The notes below the pieces were generated by a model. It was given only the letters and a program-made list of their open reading frames with translations. It did not search any database and was not told where the DNA came from. A program made the position numbers and the translations under genes. Shown piece after piece: positions 25,507-35,851 of a stretch of DNA of 64,000 nt. Source of the stretch: OFTM382 sp964352615 (GTDB lineage: Bacteria; Planctomycetota; Phycisphaerae; Phycisphaerales; UBA1924); the NCBI GenBank assembly GCA_964352615.1, contig CAYGSG010000002.1:62001-126000 (forward strand). The letters run 5' to 3'. Each line of letters starts with the position of its first letter. Within the stretch, counting starts at the first letter, position 1.

Positions 25507-25968
25507 CTATGCCTTGGCATACGCATCGCGCGAACGCACCGCGAGCTGGTCCGCCCGTTCGTTCTCGGGATGGTCGCTGTGGCCCTTGACCCAGTGCAAC
25601 CGTAGGTCGTGGACAGCCCTTAGCTCATCGAGTTGTTCCCAGAGGTCCCGGTTCTTGACCGGTTCCTTCTTGGAGTTCACCCAGTTCTTGCGTTTCCAGC
25701 CGTCGAGCCATGAACGCAGCCCGTCCAGAACGTACTTGCTGTCGCTGAACAGCTCGACCGTCGCGGGCCGATTGAGCACGCCTAGGCCCTCGATCACGGC
25801 CTGCAGTTCCATACGGTTGTTGGTGGTGTCGGCCTCGCCATCGGTGCGTTCAAGCTCCTTGGCGGTCTTGCGATCACGCAGGATGAACGCCCAGCCGCCC
25901 GGGCCGGGGTTGCCCGAGCACGCCCCGTCGGTATAGAGCTCGACGTGCGGCTTGTCGGTGGGCTTCAT
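25507..25968 (-). CDS. rnhA: Ribonuclease HI
   Basis: 153 residues from ATG 25968, the usual RNase HI size. An upstream in-frame start at 26184 would add 72 residues that overlap the divergent purL and have no match to the family. Catalytic D-E-D-D residues are in ELYTDGACSGNPGPGGWA, NNRMELQAVIEGL, LFSDSKYVLDGL and NERADQLAVRS. Removes RNA from RNA-DNA hybrids. Divergent from purL with a 62-base gap. Confidence 0.95.
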   Translation of the reverse strand: MKPTDKPHVELYTDGACSGNPGPGGWAFILRDRKTAKELERTDGEADTTNNRMELQAVIEGLGVLNRPATVELFSDSKYVLDGLRSWLDGWKRKNWVNSKKEPVKNRDLWEQLDELRAVHDLRLHWVKGHSDHPENERADQLAVRSRDAYAKA

Positions 25969-26030
25969 GGAGGGCTTGGCTTGGCTGGTCACGGGCGATG
26001 TTAGCGGACCCCAGCGGTTAGGATGCGCCC

Positions 26031-29000
26031 ATGCCCCCCCCATCCGCCCCCACCGCTGCCCGAACTGCTCACGGCATCCGTGTCCACCGCATCGAGGTCC
26101 GCGCGAGCGAGCGTGCGGGCGACCCGCGCGCTGCTCGGCTCGAACGCGAGGCCGCCGACCTGGGCTACCCGACGCTGCGCGCAAGCGTGGTCAGGGTGTA
26201 CCTGATCGAGGCCGCGCTCGATACCGAGGCCATCGAACGGCTGGCCGCGAGCCTGCTAGCCGACTCGGTCGCGGAGATCGCCCACATCGGCGCGAGTGAG
26301 CCCCGCGCGGGCGTGCGCGTGATCGAGGTCCACCCGCTGCCGGGCGTGATGGACCCGGCGGCCCAGACCGTGGCCGATGCCATCATGGACCTGAGCGAAA
26401 CCGAGGCCGAGGTCGTCACCGGCTGGCGGTACGAACTTGAGGGCGTGAGCGCTGAGCAGGCCCGCGCCATCGCCGAACGGCTCGTGGCCAACGCCGTGAT
26501 CCACGGCATCCACGATGACGCGTACTGGCCCGAGGCCCTGCCCAAGGGCAGCCCCGCTGAGATCAAAGTCGCCAGTGTGCCAATCCGCGAACTCGATGAC
26601 CCGGCACTCCAGAAGCTCAGCCGAGAGGGGCATCTGTTTCTCGATCTGCACGAGATGCACGCGATCCAAGAGCATTACCGAGTGCTGAGCCGAGAGCCCA
26701 CCGAGATCGAGCTTGAAACGCTCGCGCAGACATGGAGCGAGCACTGCGTCCACAAGACCCTCAAGAGCACCATCCGCTACCAGCCCAGCCCCGAGGCCGC
26801 CGAGGACGCTGGCCCGATCGATTGGACCAATCGGCCGGGGCATGTCATGAATGACGACGGCTCGGTCACCATCAACAACCTTCTCAAGAGCACCGTCGCC
26901 GCAGCAACGTTCGAGCTGATGGACGACGGCATCGACTGGTGCCTCTCGGTCTTCCACGACAACTCGGGCGTGATCGCCCTCGACGACACGAACGCGGTGT
27001 GCATCAAAGTCGAGACGCACAACCATCCCAGCGCCATCGAGCCGTATGGCGGCGCGGCCACCGGCATCGGCGGGTGCATCCGCGACATCATCGGCACGGG
27101 CCTGGCCGCCAAACCCATCGCGAGCACCGACGTGTTCTGCGTGGGCACGCCCACCATCGCAAGCGTGCCCGAGGGCTGCATCCATCCTTCGCGCGTTCTC
27201 TCGGAGGTCGTTGCAGGGGTGCGCGACTACGGCAACCGCATGGGCATCCCCACCGTCAACGGCGCGGTGTGGTTCGACGACCGACACGTCGGAAACCCGC
27301 TGGTTTTCTGCGGGTGCGTGGGCATTCTGCCACGAGACTGCATCGATGGCGAAGCCCAGCCGGGTGACCTGATCGTCGCCTTGGGCGGCAGAACCGGCCG
27401 TGACGGCATCCACGGGGCGACGTTCTCGAGCGCGGAGCTCAGCGACTCGCACTCGGTCGAGTTTGGCCACGCCGTGCAGATCGGAAACGCGATCGAGGAG
27501 AAACGCACGCTCGACACCATCCTGCGTGCCCGCGATGAGCACGGCTCGCCGCTGTTCAGCGCGATCACCGACTGCGGCGCTGGCGGTTTCTCATCCGCCG
27601 TGGGCGAGATGGGCGAGAAGCTCGGCGCGACGGTCCAGCTCGATCAGGCCCCGCTCAAGTACCAAGGCCTCACGCCGACAGAGACGTGGATCAGCGAGGC
27701 GCAGGAACGCATGGTGCTCGCTGTGCCCAGCAGCAAGCTCGCGATGTTGCAAGCCATCTGCGATGAGGAGCACTGCGAACTCTCGGTGCTCGGCACGTTC
27801 GGCACCCCTAGCGCCGAACTGGTGCTTCGGCATGGAGAGGTCGAAGTCGGCCGATTGAGCATGGACTTCATGCACAACGGCGTGCCGCAACCCACGCGTG
27901 AAGCAAGCTGGCACGACACGCCACGCGTCCTGTGCCCCGAACAACCAAGCTCGGCCGCCCCTGCCACTGAACAAGCCCTGCTGGCCCTGCTGGCACACCC
28001 GATTATCGCAAGCAAGCACCGCATCGTTCGGCAGTACGACCACGAAGTGCAGGGCAACACGATCATTCGCCCGCTGGTCGGTCCCGGCGGAATCGGGCCG
28101 GGCGACGCAGCGGTCATCGAGCCGGTTCCGGGCTCGGGCAGGGGCATCGCGCTTGGCTGCGGGCTCGCGACCGGGCTGGAGCGAGACCCGTACCTGATGG
28201 CTCTGGCTGCGATCGATGAAGCCGTGCGCAACGTGGTGTGCGTCGGGGCCGATCCGTCGCGTATCGCTATTCTCGACAACTTCTGCTGGCCCAGTTGCAG
28301 CAAGCCAGAGAATCTCGGCTCGCTGGTGCGGGCCGCCGAGGGTTGCTACGACGGGGCCAAGGCGTACCGCACGCCGTTCGTGAGCGGCAAAGACAGCCTG
28401 AACAACCAGTTCACCCCCGCGGGCGGAGAAACCATCGAGATCCCGCCAACGCTGTTGATCACGTCGCTCGGCATCGTGCCAAACCTTGCTCGTGTTGTGA
28501 CGAGTGACGCCAAACGCAGCGGGCATGTGGTGCTGCTCGTCGGCGAGACCAAAGCAGCCGGCGGCGGGTCGATGTACGAGCGGGTGTTCGGCATCCAGAC
28601 CGCGCGGGCGGTGCTCATGCAGGTCGCGGGCTCGCTGACCGATCAGGCCACCGGCAAGATGGACGACCTGCTCGATTCCATCCCCGAGCAGACTCGCGCC
28701 GATCTTGAACGACTCATTGAACACGCGAGCGAACGCGTGCCTGCCGACCGGCTCGAATCACTCCGTGATAAAGCGTGGACCAAGCTCCGTAGCATGGTTG
28801 GGAACGATGCATGGAGCCGGCTCGAACAACGCCTCGGCAGCGACCGCTTGCACGATGTCGCCGCCAAGGTCGTCGAGACCGTCGGCCGGCGAGCTTCCAT
28901 CCATAGCGGATTGCCAAGAACTGACCTGGTCATCGGCCCCAAGACCGCCCGCGCGGTGAGCGAACAGATCGCAGCAGGCCGAGTGCGATCGGCGCACGAC

Positions 29001-29324
29001 TGTTCCGAAGGCGGCATGCTCGTCGCGCTGGCCGAGATGCTCATCGCATCCGGCGGCGGAACCAACGCGCCCATCGGCTGCGAACTCGCGGACGGTCTCG
29101 GAGGGCTTGGTCCAGCGGCGTTCGCGTTCGCGGAGACCCCCTCACGCTACCTGCTTGAAGTGCCCGCGCTCAATATCAAGGAAGTCGAGCGCGCGTTTGA
29201 GAAAGCGGATGTTCCTTGCCGACAGATCGGCGTGCTCAACCACACCGGCACGCTGCGCTGCGACAAGCTGTCACTCGATGTGAGCGTGGAATCGCTCGCC
29301 GCGGCGTGGCGTGGCGAGGCATAA
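26031..29324 (+). CDS. purL: Phosphoribosylformylglycinamidine synthase, PurS-PurS-PurL fusion with a C-terminal insertion
   Basis: 1097 residues, against ~740 for small PurL. Two PurS-like modules precede the PurL core: ~15-95 (RIEVRASERAG to VAEIAHIG) and ~100-175 (VIEVHPLPGVMDP to NAVIHGIHDD). PurL motifs follow: LAQTWSEHCVHKTLKS, VCIKVETHNHPSAIEPYGGA, YRTPFVSGKDSLNNQF and GRVRSAHDCSEGGMLVALAE. No glutaminase (PurQ) domain is present, so a separate PurQ must supply ammonia. About 100 helical residues (roughly 857-958) are inserted before the last conserved block, and the usual DELGGS motif reads AAGGGS. Fourth step of purine synthesis. The start is the ATG with AGGATG upstream. Confidence 0.93.
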   Translation: MPPPSAPTAARTAHGIRVHRIEVRASERAGDPRAARLEREAADLGYPTLRASVVRVYLIEAALDTEAIERLAASLLADSVAEIAHIGASEPRAGVRVIEVHPLPGVMDPAAQTVADAIMDLSETEAEVVTGWRYELEGVSAEQARAIAERLVANAVIHGIHDDAYWPEALPKGSPAEIKVASVPIRELDDPALQKLSREGHLFLDLHEMHAIQEHYRVLSREPTEIELETLAQTWSEHCVHKTLKSTIRYQPSPEAAEDAGPIDWTNRPGHVMNDDGSVTINNLLKSTVAAATFELMDDGIDWCLSVFHDNSGVIALDDTNAVCIKVETHNHPSAIEPYGGAATGIGGCIRDIIGTGLAAKPIASTDVFCVGTPTIASVPEGCIHPSRVLSEVVAGVRDYGNRMGIPTVNGAVWFDDRHVGNPLVFCGCVGILPRDCIDGEAQPGDLIVALGGRTGRDGIHGATFSSAELSDSHSVEFGHAVQIGNAIEEKRTLDTILRARDEHGSPLFSAITDCGAGGFSSAVGEMGEKLGATVQLDQAPLKYQGLTPTETWISEAQERMVLAVPSSKLAMLQAICDEEHCELSVLGTFGTPSAELVLRHGEVEVGRLSMDFMHNGVPQPTREASWHDTPRVLCPEQPSSAAPATEQALLALLAHPIIASKHRIVRQYDHEVQGNTIIRPLVGPGGIGPGDAAVIEPVPGSGRGIALGCGLATGLERDPYLMALAAIDEAVRNVVCVGADPSRIAILDNFCWPSCSKPENLGSLVRAAEGCYDGAKAYRTPFVSGKDSLNNQFTPAGGETIEIPPTLLITSLGIVPNLARVVTSDAKRSGHVVLLVGETKAAGGGSMYERVFGIQTARAVLMQVAGSLTDQATGKMDDLLDSIPEQTRADLERLIEHASERVPADRLESLRDKAWTKLRSMVGNDAWSRLEQRLGSDRLHDVAAKVVETVGRRASIHSGLPRTDLVIGPKTARAVSEQIAAGRVRSAHDCSEGGMLVALAEMLIASGGGTNAPIGCELADGLGGLGPAAFAFAETPSRYLLEVPALNIKEVERAFEKADVPCRQIGVLNHTGTLRCDKLSLDVSVESLAAAWRGEA

Positions 29325-29459
29325 AGCCAAGCGATCCATACGAACAGAGTGCGAGCATCCATCTCGCTTCAGTACTCACTCATCTGCAGGGGGTTGCGAT
29401 GGAGTGCTGAGTGTGGTTCACTGTTTTCGGACCCGCACTTTCCTAGCAGGGAGAACACC

Positions 29460-31814
29460 ATGCACCGCGCCCGCCGACAGCTCACCGTTTCGCACCTTCT
29501 TGAGAACCTCGAACCTAGGCTCGTGCTCTCGGGCTACTTCGCAGCAGGGCTCGATCTCAACAACACGACTGCAACCATCGACGCGTCGTTCTTCAATCAG
29601 TTTGGCGATGCCGACTTCACGACAGGTGCGATCAACGACGGGACCCGGATTGGCTCTGATGGCTCTGTAAGTGGCGGCGACATCACGCAGTTCTCTCCCA
29701 CGACAAAGCTCCGTGGCGAGCTCATTCTCGGGCAGGGCGCCGCTGAGACCAGGTGGGGCCTGAGCGACGGCTCTGATTCAAATACGTCCTCGCCGTTCAA
29801 TGACCGAGTCCGGCTAGCTTTCGATACGTCATTCACCGGCGAAGACCGACTCCGGCTTCGAATGTTCGGTCAGCAAGCGTCGGGCCTCACCCTCGCCAAC
29901 CGCAGCGGCGACTACGCCTTCACTGGGCTGATCTACAACTCGTCCACCGGCGAATTGGTGCCGAGCTACGGCTGGTCGGAAATCGATAACGGCTCGCTCA
30001 CTGGCAGTGAGTTCAGTTCGCTCGGCGAGATACCTCTCAACGCCACTATCGGTCTGAACAATGCATTTGATGACGGGTACACCGTCTCCAGCATCCCAGG
30101 CTATACGGCGCTGTTCGGTCCTGATGCCCAGACCGTTCTCACGACGGGCTTCAACCAGGGCCCGGGCGGCAACTTCCACTCCATGTCGATCGCGGTGCGT
30201 AGGGACGATCCATCCCAGCCACAGGTCGGCGATGAGGACATGTTCCGCGGCGATGCGTTCTCGTTCTTCAGCCTCTCCCACGTACCCTTCACCGGTGGCG
30301 GGGAAACAATCGTTGGCGGGTTCGCCAGCGGGCAGAGCATCCTTGAATTTGATCCTGCGGGCAACCGCGCGCACATCTATGACTACCGAAACTACCTCGG
30401 AGATGCGAACGCAACTCCATCGGTGTCGGGCGACTGGGCGATCGATGCTGAGTTCGGCATCCAATTGGAGTTCGATAACGGCGTCAAGCTGAAAATCAAT
30501 TACGGCGGCATCGATGGCGACACCATTGTTGCTGAGACCGTGGACGATAGCGGCACCGTCACACCTGTCTTTGGCGTGGGCGGCCGGCTCTTCAACGGCG
30601 ACCCAAGTCCCGTCAACAACGAAGCGCCCACCGACGTCGGCGTGTGCTTCAAGTCCGTCACGGTCGAAGAACGCGACGGCGAGCACTTTGTTCTCGGCGA
30701 AGGCGACAACGGCATCACCTACTCCTGGAAGGTCCGAGACATCGAGGGCTCGATGGAGAGCTACATCGGTGTCGGGGCCTCCCTGCAGGACAACGGCAAG
30801 ACGATCGTCGTCATGGTCTCACGCGACGACGGCATGTTCCGAGAGCTCAAGCGCAAGGAAGACGGCGAGTGGCGCGTCAAGAACCCCATCGGTGGTGCCG
30901 TTCTCTCGTCGGGCGCGATGGTCGCGCCGAGCATCGAGACCAACCCCGCCACCGGCTCGCAGATGCAGGTCGCCATCAACAGCGACGGCTCCGCCTCGGG
31001 CATCATCCCATCGGCAAACGACACCGCGAGCCCGGCCATCGAGTCGCTGCTGATCGAAACCGGCCCCATCAACGTGAGCGGGGGCTTCGACATCGACCTC
31101 CAGTTCGATGCCAACTACACCACATGGGGCGCGTACCACGGCGCGTTTGTGGACGCGGCGGGCGACCTCGTCATGCTCTGGAACGCCCCGCTCACCCTCG
31201 GCAGCACGTTCCGCGTGGACAACATCCAGGCCAGCGCCGACGCCCCCGCACCATCGCCTGACAGCAAGATCAGCGTCGCCACTACCACCTACGGCAGCAT
31301 CCACGTGGGCTACACCGCGGTCAACGGCGACTACGGGCACCTCTATTGGAACATCGGCCAGGGCGGCGACTGGCTCTACGCCCCGCTAGAGACCGCGGTC
31401 AACGCGCCCCCCACGGGGCTCAATCTCACACCGAGCACCGCCGTTACCGGGTTCGACCCGCTCGAGCAGCAGCTCTTTATCATCGGCGCTGACCAGACGA
31501 CCGGGCTGTTCTCAACGGTTGATTGGCGCATCGATCGTCGATCGTGGGAGTACACCCCGACCGTCGTGGACTCGTTCGGCGAACCGTTCAAGTTGCCCGA
31601 TGTTGGCTCGGCACCGGCCGACGCAACTTACACCGTGCGGGCCACGCAGACCATCGCGGAGTTGTTCGGCGACAACGAGGACTCGCAGGTGCCGATCCTC
31701 GGCGATCTGCCAATTGTCGGGAACCTCTTCCGCAGCACCTCGATGAGCTCGACGACCGAAAACCTGGTCATCTTCGTCACGCCCACGCTCGCCCCGACCG
31801 GCGGCGGCGGATGA
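29460..31814 (+). CDS. LEPR-motif surface protein ending in a secretin-like tail
   Basis: 784 residues from ATG 29460 with AGGGAGAA upstream. The N-terminus has RRQLTVSHLLENLEPRLVLSG, close to the LEPR-XLL signal known from planctomycete surface proteins. Most of the chain is Gly/Asp/Thr-rich and beta-like, with no catalytic motif recognised. The last ~40 residues, VPILGDLPIVGNLFRSTS followed by ENLVIFVTPTLAP, match the secretin C-terminal signature of GspD/PilQ, yet no other secretin domain is seen. Stands alone between purL and the convergent NtrC-type regulator. Function unknown. Confidence 0.75.
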   Translation: MHRARRQLTVSHLLENLEPRLVLSGYFAAGLDLNNTTATIDASFFNQFGDADFTTGAINDGTRIGSDGSVSGGDITQFSPTTKLRGELILGQGAAETRWGLSDGSDSNTSSPFNDRVRLAFDTSFTGEDRLRLRMFGQQASGLTLANRSGDYAFTGLIYNSSTGELVPSYGWSEIDNGSLTGSEFSSLGEIPLNATIGLNNAFDDGYTVSSIPGYTALFGPDAQTVLTTGFNQGPGGNFHSMSIAVRRDDPSQPQVGDEDMFRGDAFSFFSLSHVPFTGGGETIVGGFASGQSILEFDPAGNRAHIYDYRNYLGDANATPSVSGDWAIDAEFGIQLEFDNGVKLKINYGGIDGDTIVAETVDDSGTVTPVFGVGGRLFNGDPSPVNNEAPTDVGVCFKSVTVEERDGEHFVLGEGDNGITYSWKVRDIEGSMESYIGVGASLQDNGKTIVVMVSRDDGMFRELKRKEDGEWRVKNPIGGAVLSSGAMVAPSIETNPATGSQMQVAINSDGSASGIIPSANDTASPAIESLLIETGPINVSGGFDIDLQFDANYTTWGAYHGAFVDAAGDLVMLWNAPLTLGSTFRVDNIQASADAPAPSPDSKISVATTTYGSIHVGYTAVNGDYGHLYWNIGQGGDWLYAPLETAVNAPPTGLNLTPSTAVTGFDPLEQQLFIIGADQTTGLFSTVDWRIDRRSWEYTPTVVDSFGEPFKLPDVGSAPADATYTVRATQTIAELFGDNEDSQVPILGDLPIVGNLFRSTSMSSTTENLVIFVTPTLAPTGGGG

Positions 31815-31829
31815 TGGGCCAGGTCATGG

Positions 31830-33283
<1,454 letters not shown>

Positions 33284-33287
<4 letters not shown>

Positions 33288-33814
33288 GGTCTCTCTCCCG
33301 TGAGGGCGGTCAGGCTCGCGCGCTGGCGCGCGCACCACGCGATCGCGATCGCGTCGGCGACATCCGGCGGACTGGGCACTTCATCCAGCCCGAACGTGCC
33401 TCGCACGGCTTCCTGCATCTGAGCCTTGGTGGCCTGCCCGTAGCCGGTCATCGATTTCTTCACGGATGCCGGCTTGAGCTCGACGAGTTCCAGCCCCGCC
33501 GACTGCACCGCCAAAAGCACCACACCCCGGCCGTGGCCCATGATGACCGCCGTCGCCGGGTGCTTGTAATGCGCAAAGAGCCCCTCGACCGCGACCACCT
33601 CGGGCTGTAGGCGGCCAATCGCATCGCGGATGTCGCGGTCGAGTTCACCGAGCCGATCGGAGAGCGACCGCCCAGCCCGCGAGAGGCGGAACACGCCCGC
33701 CTCGACGATGCCGCAGGCATGGGCGCCGAGGCCCGGCTGAGTCAGCGCAGCCGCGTCCTCCAGGCAGGCATAGCCCGTGAGCCGAAGGCCGGGATCGATG
33801 CCCATGACGCGCAC
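33284..33814 (-). CDS. ruvC: Holliday junction resolvase RuvC
   Basis: 176 residues. Catalytic acidic residues in VMGIDPGLRLTGYA, VAVEGLFAHYKHPATA and VADAIAIAWCARQ. Cuts Holliday junctions with RuvAB. ruvA and ruvB are not adjacent. The stop overlaps the response regulator start, so the two are co-translated. Confidence 0.93.
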
Positions 33815-33823
33815 GTAAGGAGT

Positions 33824-34468
33824 CTATCGGCTCGGAGCGCCCGGCCCGAAGTGGGCGAGCCAGTGGACCGCGGTGCGGGCCATGATGTCGGTCTCAAGAT
33901 TGACCATCGAGCCGGGCTTGAGGCCGCCCAGCGTGGTCAGGTCGAGCGTGGTCGGGATCAGCGCGATCTCGAACCAGCCGTGGGCGACATCCACCGCCGC
34001 CAGCGTCAATGAAACGCCCTCGACTGCGATCGAGCCCTTGGGCACGATCGCGGGCATCAGCTCGGCTGGGGGCCTGATGCGGGCCACCCACCGGCCTTGC
34101 CTCTCGATGGAGAGCACCTCGCCCATGCCCTCGATGTGCCCCTGCACGATGTGGCCGTCCATACGGGTGGTCGGCTGCACCGAGGCCTCTAGATTGACCT
34201 CGCTGCCATCGCGCAAGCCGCCGAGGGTGGTGCAGCGGAGGGTCTCGGCGATCACATCAAACCCGACCTCGCCCGCTTCTGGGTCGAGCCTGGCGGCGGT
34301 GAGGCAGCACCCGCTCACGCAGATAGAGGCTCCGTGGGCCGGGAAACTCGCGGCGGGTTCGGCCTCATCGAGCAGTTCCCGAACGTCGACGGTGAGTTCG
34401 AGCCCCCCCTCGGCGGATGAGGCTGTGCGCACGACCCGCCCGGTTCCTTGTATGATGCCGGTGAACAT
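33824..34468 (-). CDS. ribE: Riboflavin synthase, alpha chain
   Basis: 214 residues, starting MFTGIIQGTGRVV as in the family, with two lumazine-binding repeats: GASICVSGCCLTAARLD in the first and GSIAVEGVSLTLAAVD in the second, plus GHIVQGHIEGMGEV. Converts 6,7-dimethyl-8-ribityllumazine to riboflavin. Ends 9 bases before ruvC on the same strand. Other riboflavin genes are absent here. Confidence 0.93.
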   Translation of the reverse strand: MFTGIIQGTGRVVRTASSAEGGLELTVDVRELLDEAEPAASFPAHGASICVSGCCLTAARLDPEAGEVGFDVIAETLRCTTLGGLRDGSEVNLEASVQPTTRMDGHIVQGHIEGMGEVLSIERQGRWVARIRPPAELMPAIVPKGSIAVEGVSLTLAAVDVAHGWFEIALIPTTLDLTTLGGLKPGSMVNLETDIMARTAVHWLAHFGPGAPSR

Positions 34469-34480
34469 GTGCGTGATCTT

Positions 34481-34500
34481 TGCCCGCTGGGTTGCGGGCA
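34481..34500. other. Hairpin upstream of ribE
   Basis: TGCCCGC (34481-34487) and GCGGGCA (34494-34500) form a perfect 7-bp stem with a 6-base loop, 12 bases upstream of the ribE start. The gap 34469-34685 between divergent ribE and the lipoprotein gene holds this hairpin but no FMN riboswitch core that I can find. Confidence 0.4.
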
Positions 34501-34685
34501 GGACGCACCAGCACGGATTTCTTTCTGCTTTGGTTGGGGTCCAAACGGGCCTAGGGCTTGACCCCGGCGTGGCAGGCCTCGATACTGCGGCTCACGCCCC
34601 TCGCGGGGGGTTCCCCACCAGCATCGGTCGCCGGGACGTCGCAAGACCCCCGACACGCGGCCGCCGCCCTCGGAGACGACTGCGG

Positions 34686-35840
34686 ATGCTCATCCTCGGC
34701 ACGCCGATACGTTGTGTTTGTCTGATCCTGACCGGGATGCTCGCCATCAGCGCGCTCACCGGGTGTCAGTCATCTCCCCGAAATCCCAAGGCCAGTATCA
34801 AGGGCACGCCGCTTGAACGGCTCGACCGCTTTGCGATCGCACCCGAGACCCTCGATGGGCTCGGGTACCGCATCGATTGGCGGTCGGCGGTGCCGCTCGG
34901 GCCAAACCCAAGGCTTGAGTCGATCGATGCCTACAGCGACATCGTGGTCGTGCAGACCGCCGACACGCTGCTGAGCGTGCTCGACACCTCGACCGGCGCC
35001 CTTCGGCACTCCAACGAACTCACCGATGCGACCTCAACCCTCGCGGGCAACACCCGGCTCGGCGGACTGATCGTCAGCAGCGTGGACAGCGACGCGTACT
35101 TTGTCGATCCTGTCTCGGGCGACCTGCTCGACCGCCAGAGCTTCGAGGGTGTGCTGGCTTCCAAGCCCGTGCCGTTCGGCGGCACCCTGCTCGCGACATC
35201 CAACACCGGCATCGTGCTCTCGCACACCACCGCCAGCGGCGGCTACCCGCTGTGGCGGTTCGGCGCGCGCAACCCGATCGATACCCCCGTCGCACTCTCA
35301 GGCTCCACCGCCGTGGTCGTGACACGCTCGGGACGGGTGCTTGGCTTCGAGGCCACCTCGGGCCAACTCGTGGGCGAGAACTCGATCTTCATGGGCCCCG
35401 ACGGCAGCGACCCGATCGCCTCCGACTCCACGGTCTTCATCGCGAGCCCCGACCAATCGGTGTACGCCTTTGATGCGTTCGATATGGCGCTCCGCTGGCG
35501 CGTGCGCACGGCCATGCCTCTCCGCGAGCAGATCACCCTGATCGGTTCGGTGCTGTATGTCCCGACGCTGGACCGTGGTCTCTTGGCGCTCGACGCGGCG
35601 ACAGGCAAGCAGCTCTGGAGCGCACCCGACGTGCGGGGCGTGGTGCTGACCACGCGCGGCGAGACGTTGATCGCGTGGGCCAACGGCCGGGCTTGGTCGA
35701 TCGATGCCGCCGACGGGTCGGTTCGCGGCGCCTTCGACGTGCCCGGCGTAGAACTGCTCGCGGCCGACTCGGTCAGCGAGGGCACGCTGTACGCCGTCTC
35801 CAAAGACAACATCGCAGCCAGACTCGTCGCTCGGCGCTAG
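34686..35840 (+). CDS. BamB-like beta-propeller lipoprotein
   Basis: 384 residues from ATG 34686. The signal MLILGTPIRCVCLILTGM... ends in a lipobox (ISALTGC, Cys as mature +1). The rest is repeats of the PQQ/BamB propeller type: LSVLDTSTGALRH, YFVDPVSGDLLDRQ, VLGFEATSGQLVG, VYAFDAFDMALRWR, LLALDAATGKQLWS, WSIDAADGSVRG. BamB-like proteins help outer-membrane protein assembly; a role as another propeller lipoprotein is equally possible. A long open frame upstream (from 33873) is only the shadow of ribE. purH begins 12 bases after the stop. Confidence 0.75.
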   Translation: MLILGTPIRCVCLILTGMLAISALTGCQSSPRNPKASIKGTPLERLDRFAIAPETLDGLGYRIDWRSAVPLGPNPRLESIDAYSDIVVVQTADTLLSVLDTSTGALRHSNELTDATSTLAGNTRLGGLIVSSVDSDAYFVDPVSGDLLDRQSFEGVLASKPVPFGGTLLATSNTGIVLSHTTASGGYPLWRFGARNPIDTPVALSGSTAVVVTRSGRVLGFEATSGQLVGENSIFMGPDGSDPIASDSTVFIASPDQSVYAFDAFDMALRWRVRTAMPLREQITLIGSVLYVPTLDRGLLALDAATGKQLWSAPDVRGVVLTTRGETLIAWANGRAWSIDAADGSVRGAFDVPGVELLAADSVSEGTLYAVSKDNIAARLVARR

Positions 35841-35851
35841 GGAGCCTCGCT

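Noticed and set aside
33873..34685. Long plus-strand open frame upstream of the BamB-like lipoprotein
   Set aside because: It lies opposite ribE and continues in frame into the lipoprotein gene by chance; the lipoprotein signal peptide at 34686 marks the real start.
34469..34685. Possible FMN riboswitch before ribE
   Set aside because: I looked for the conserved RFN core on the minus strand and found only a simple hairpin.
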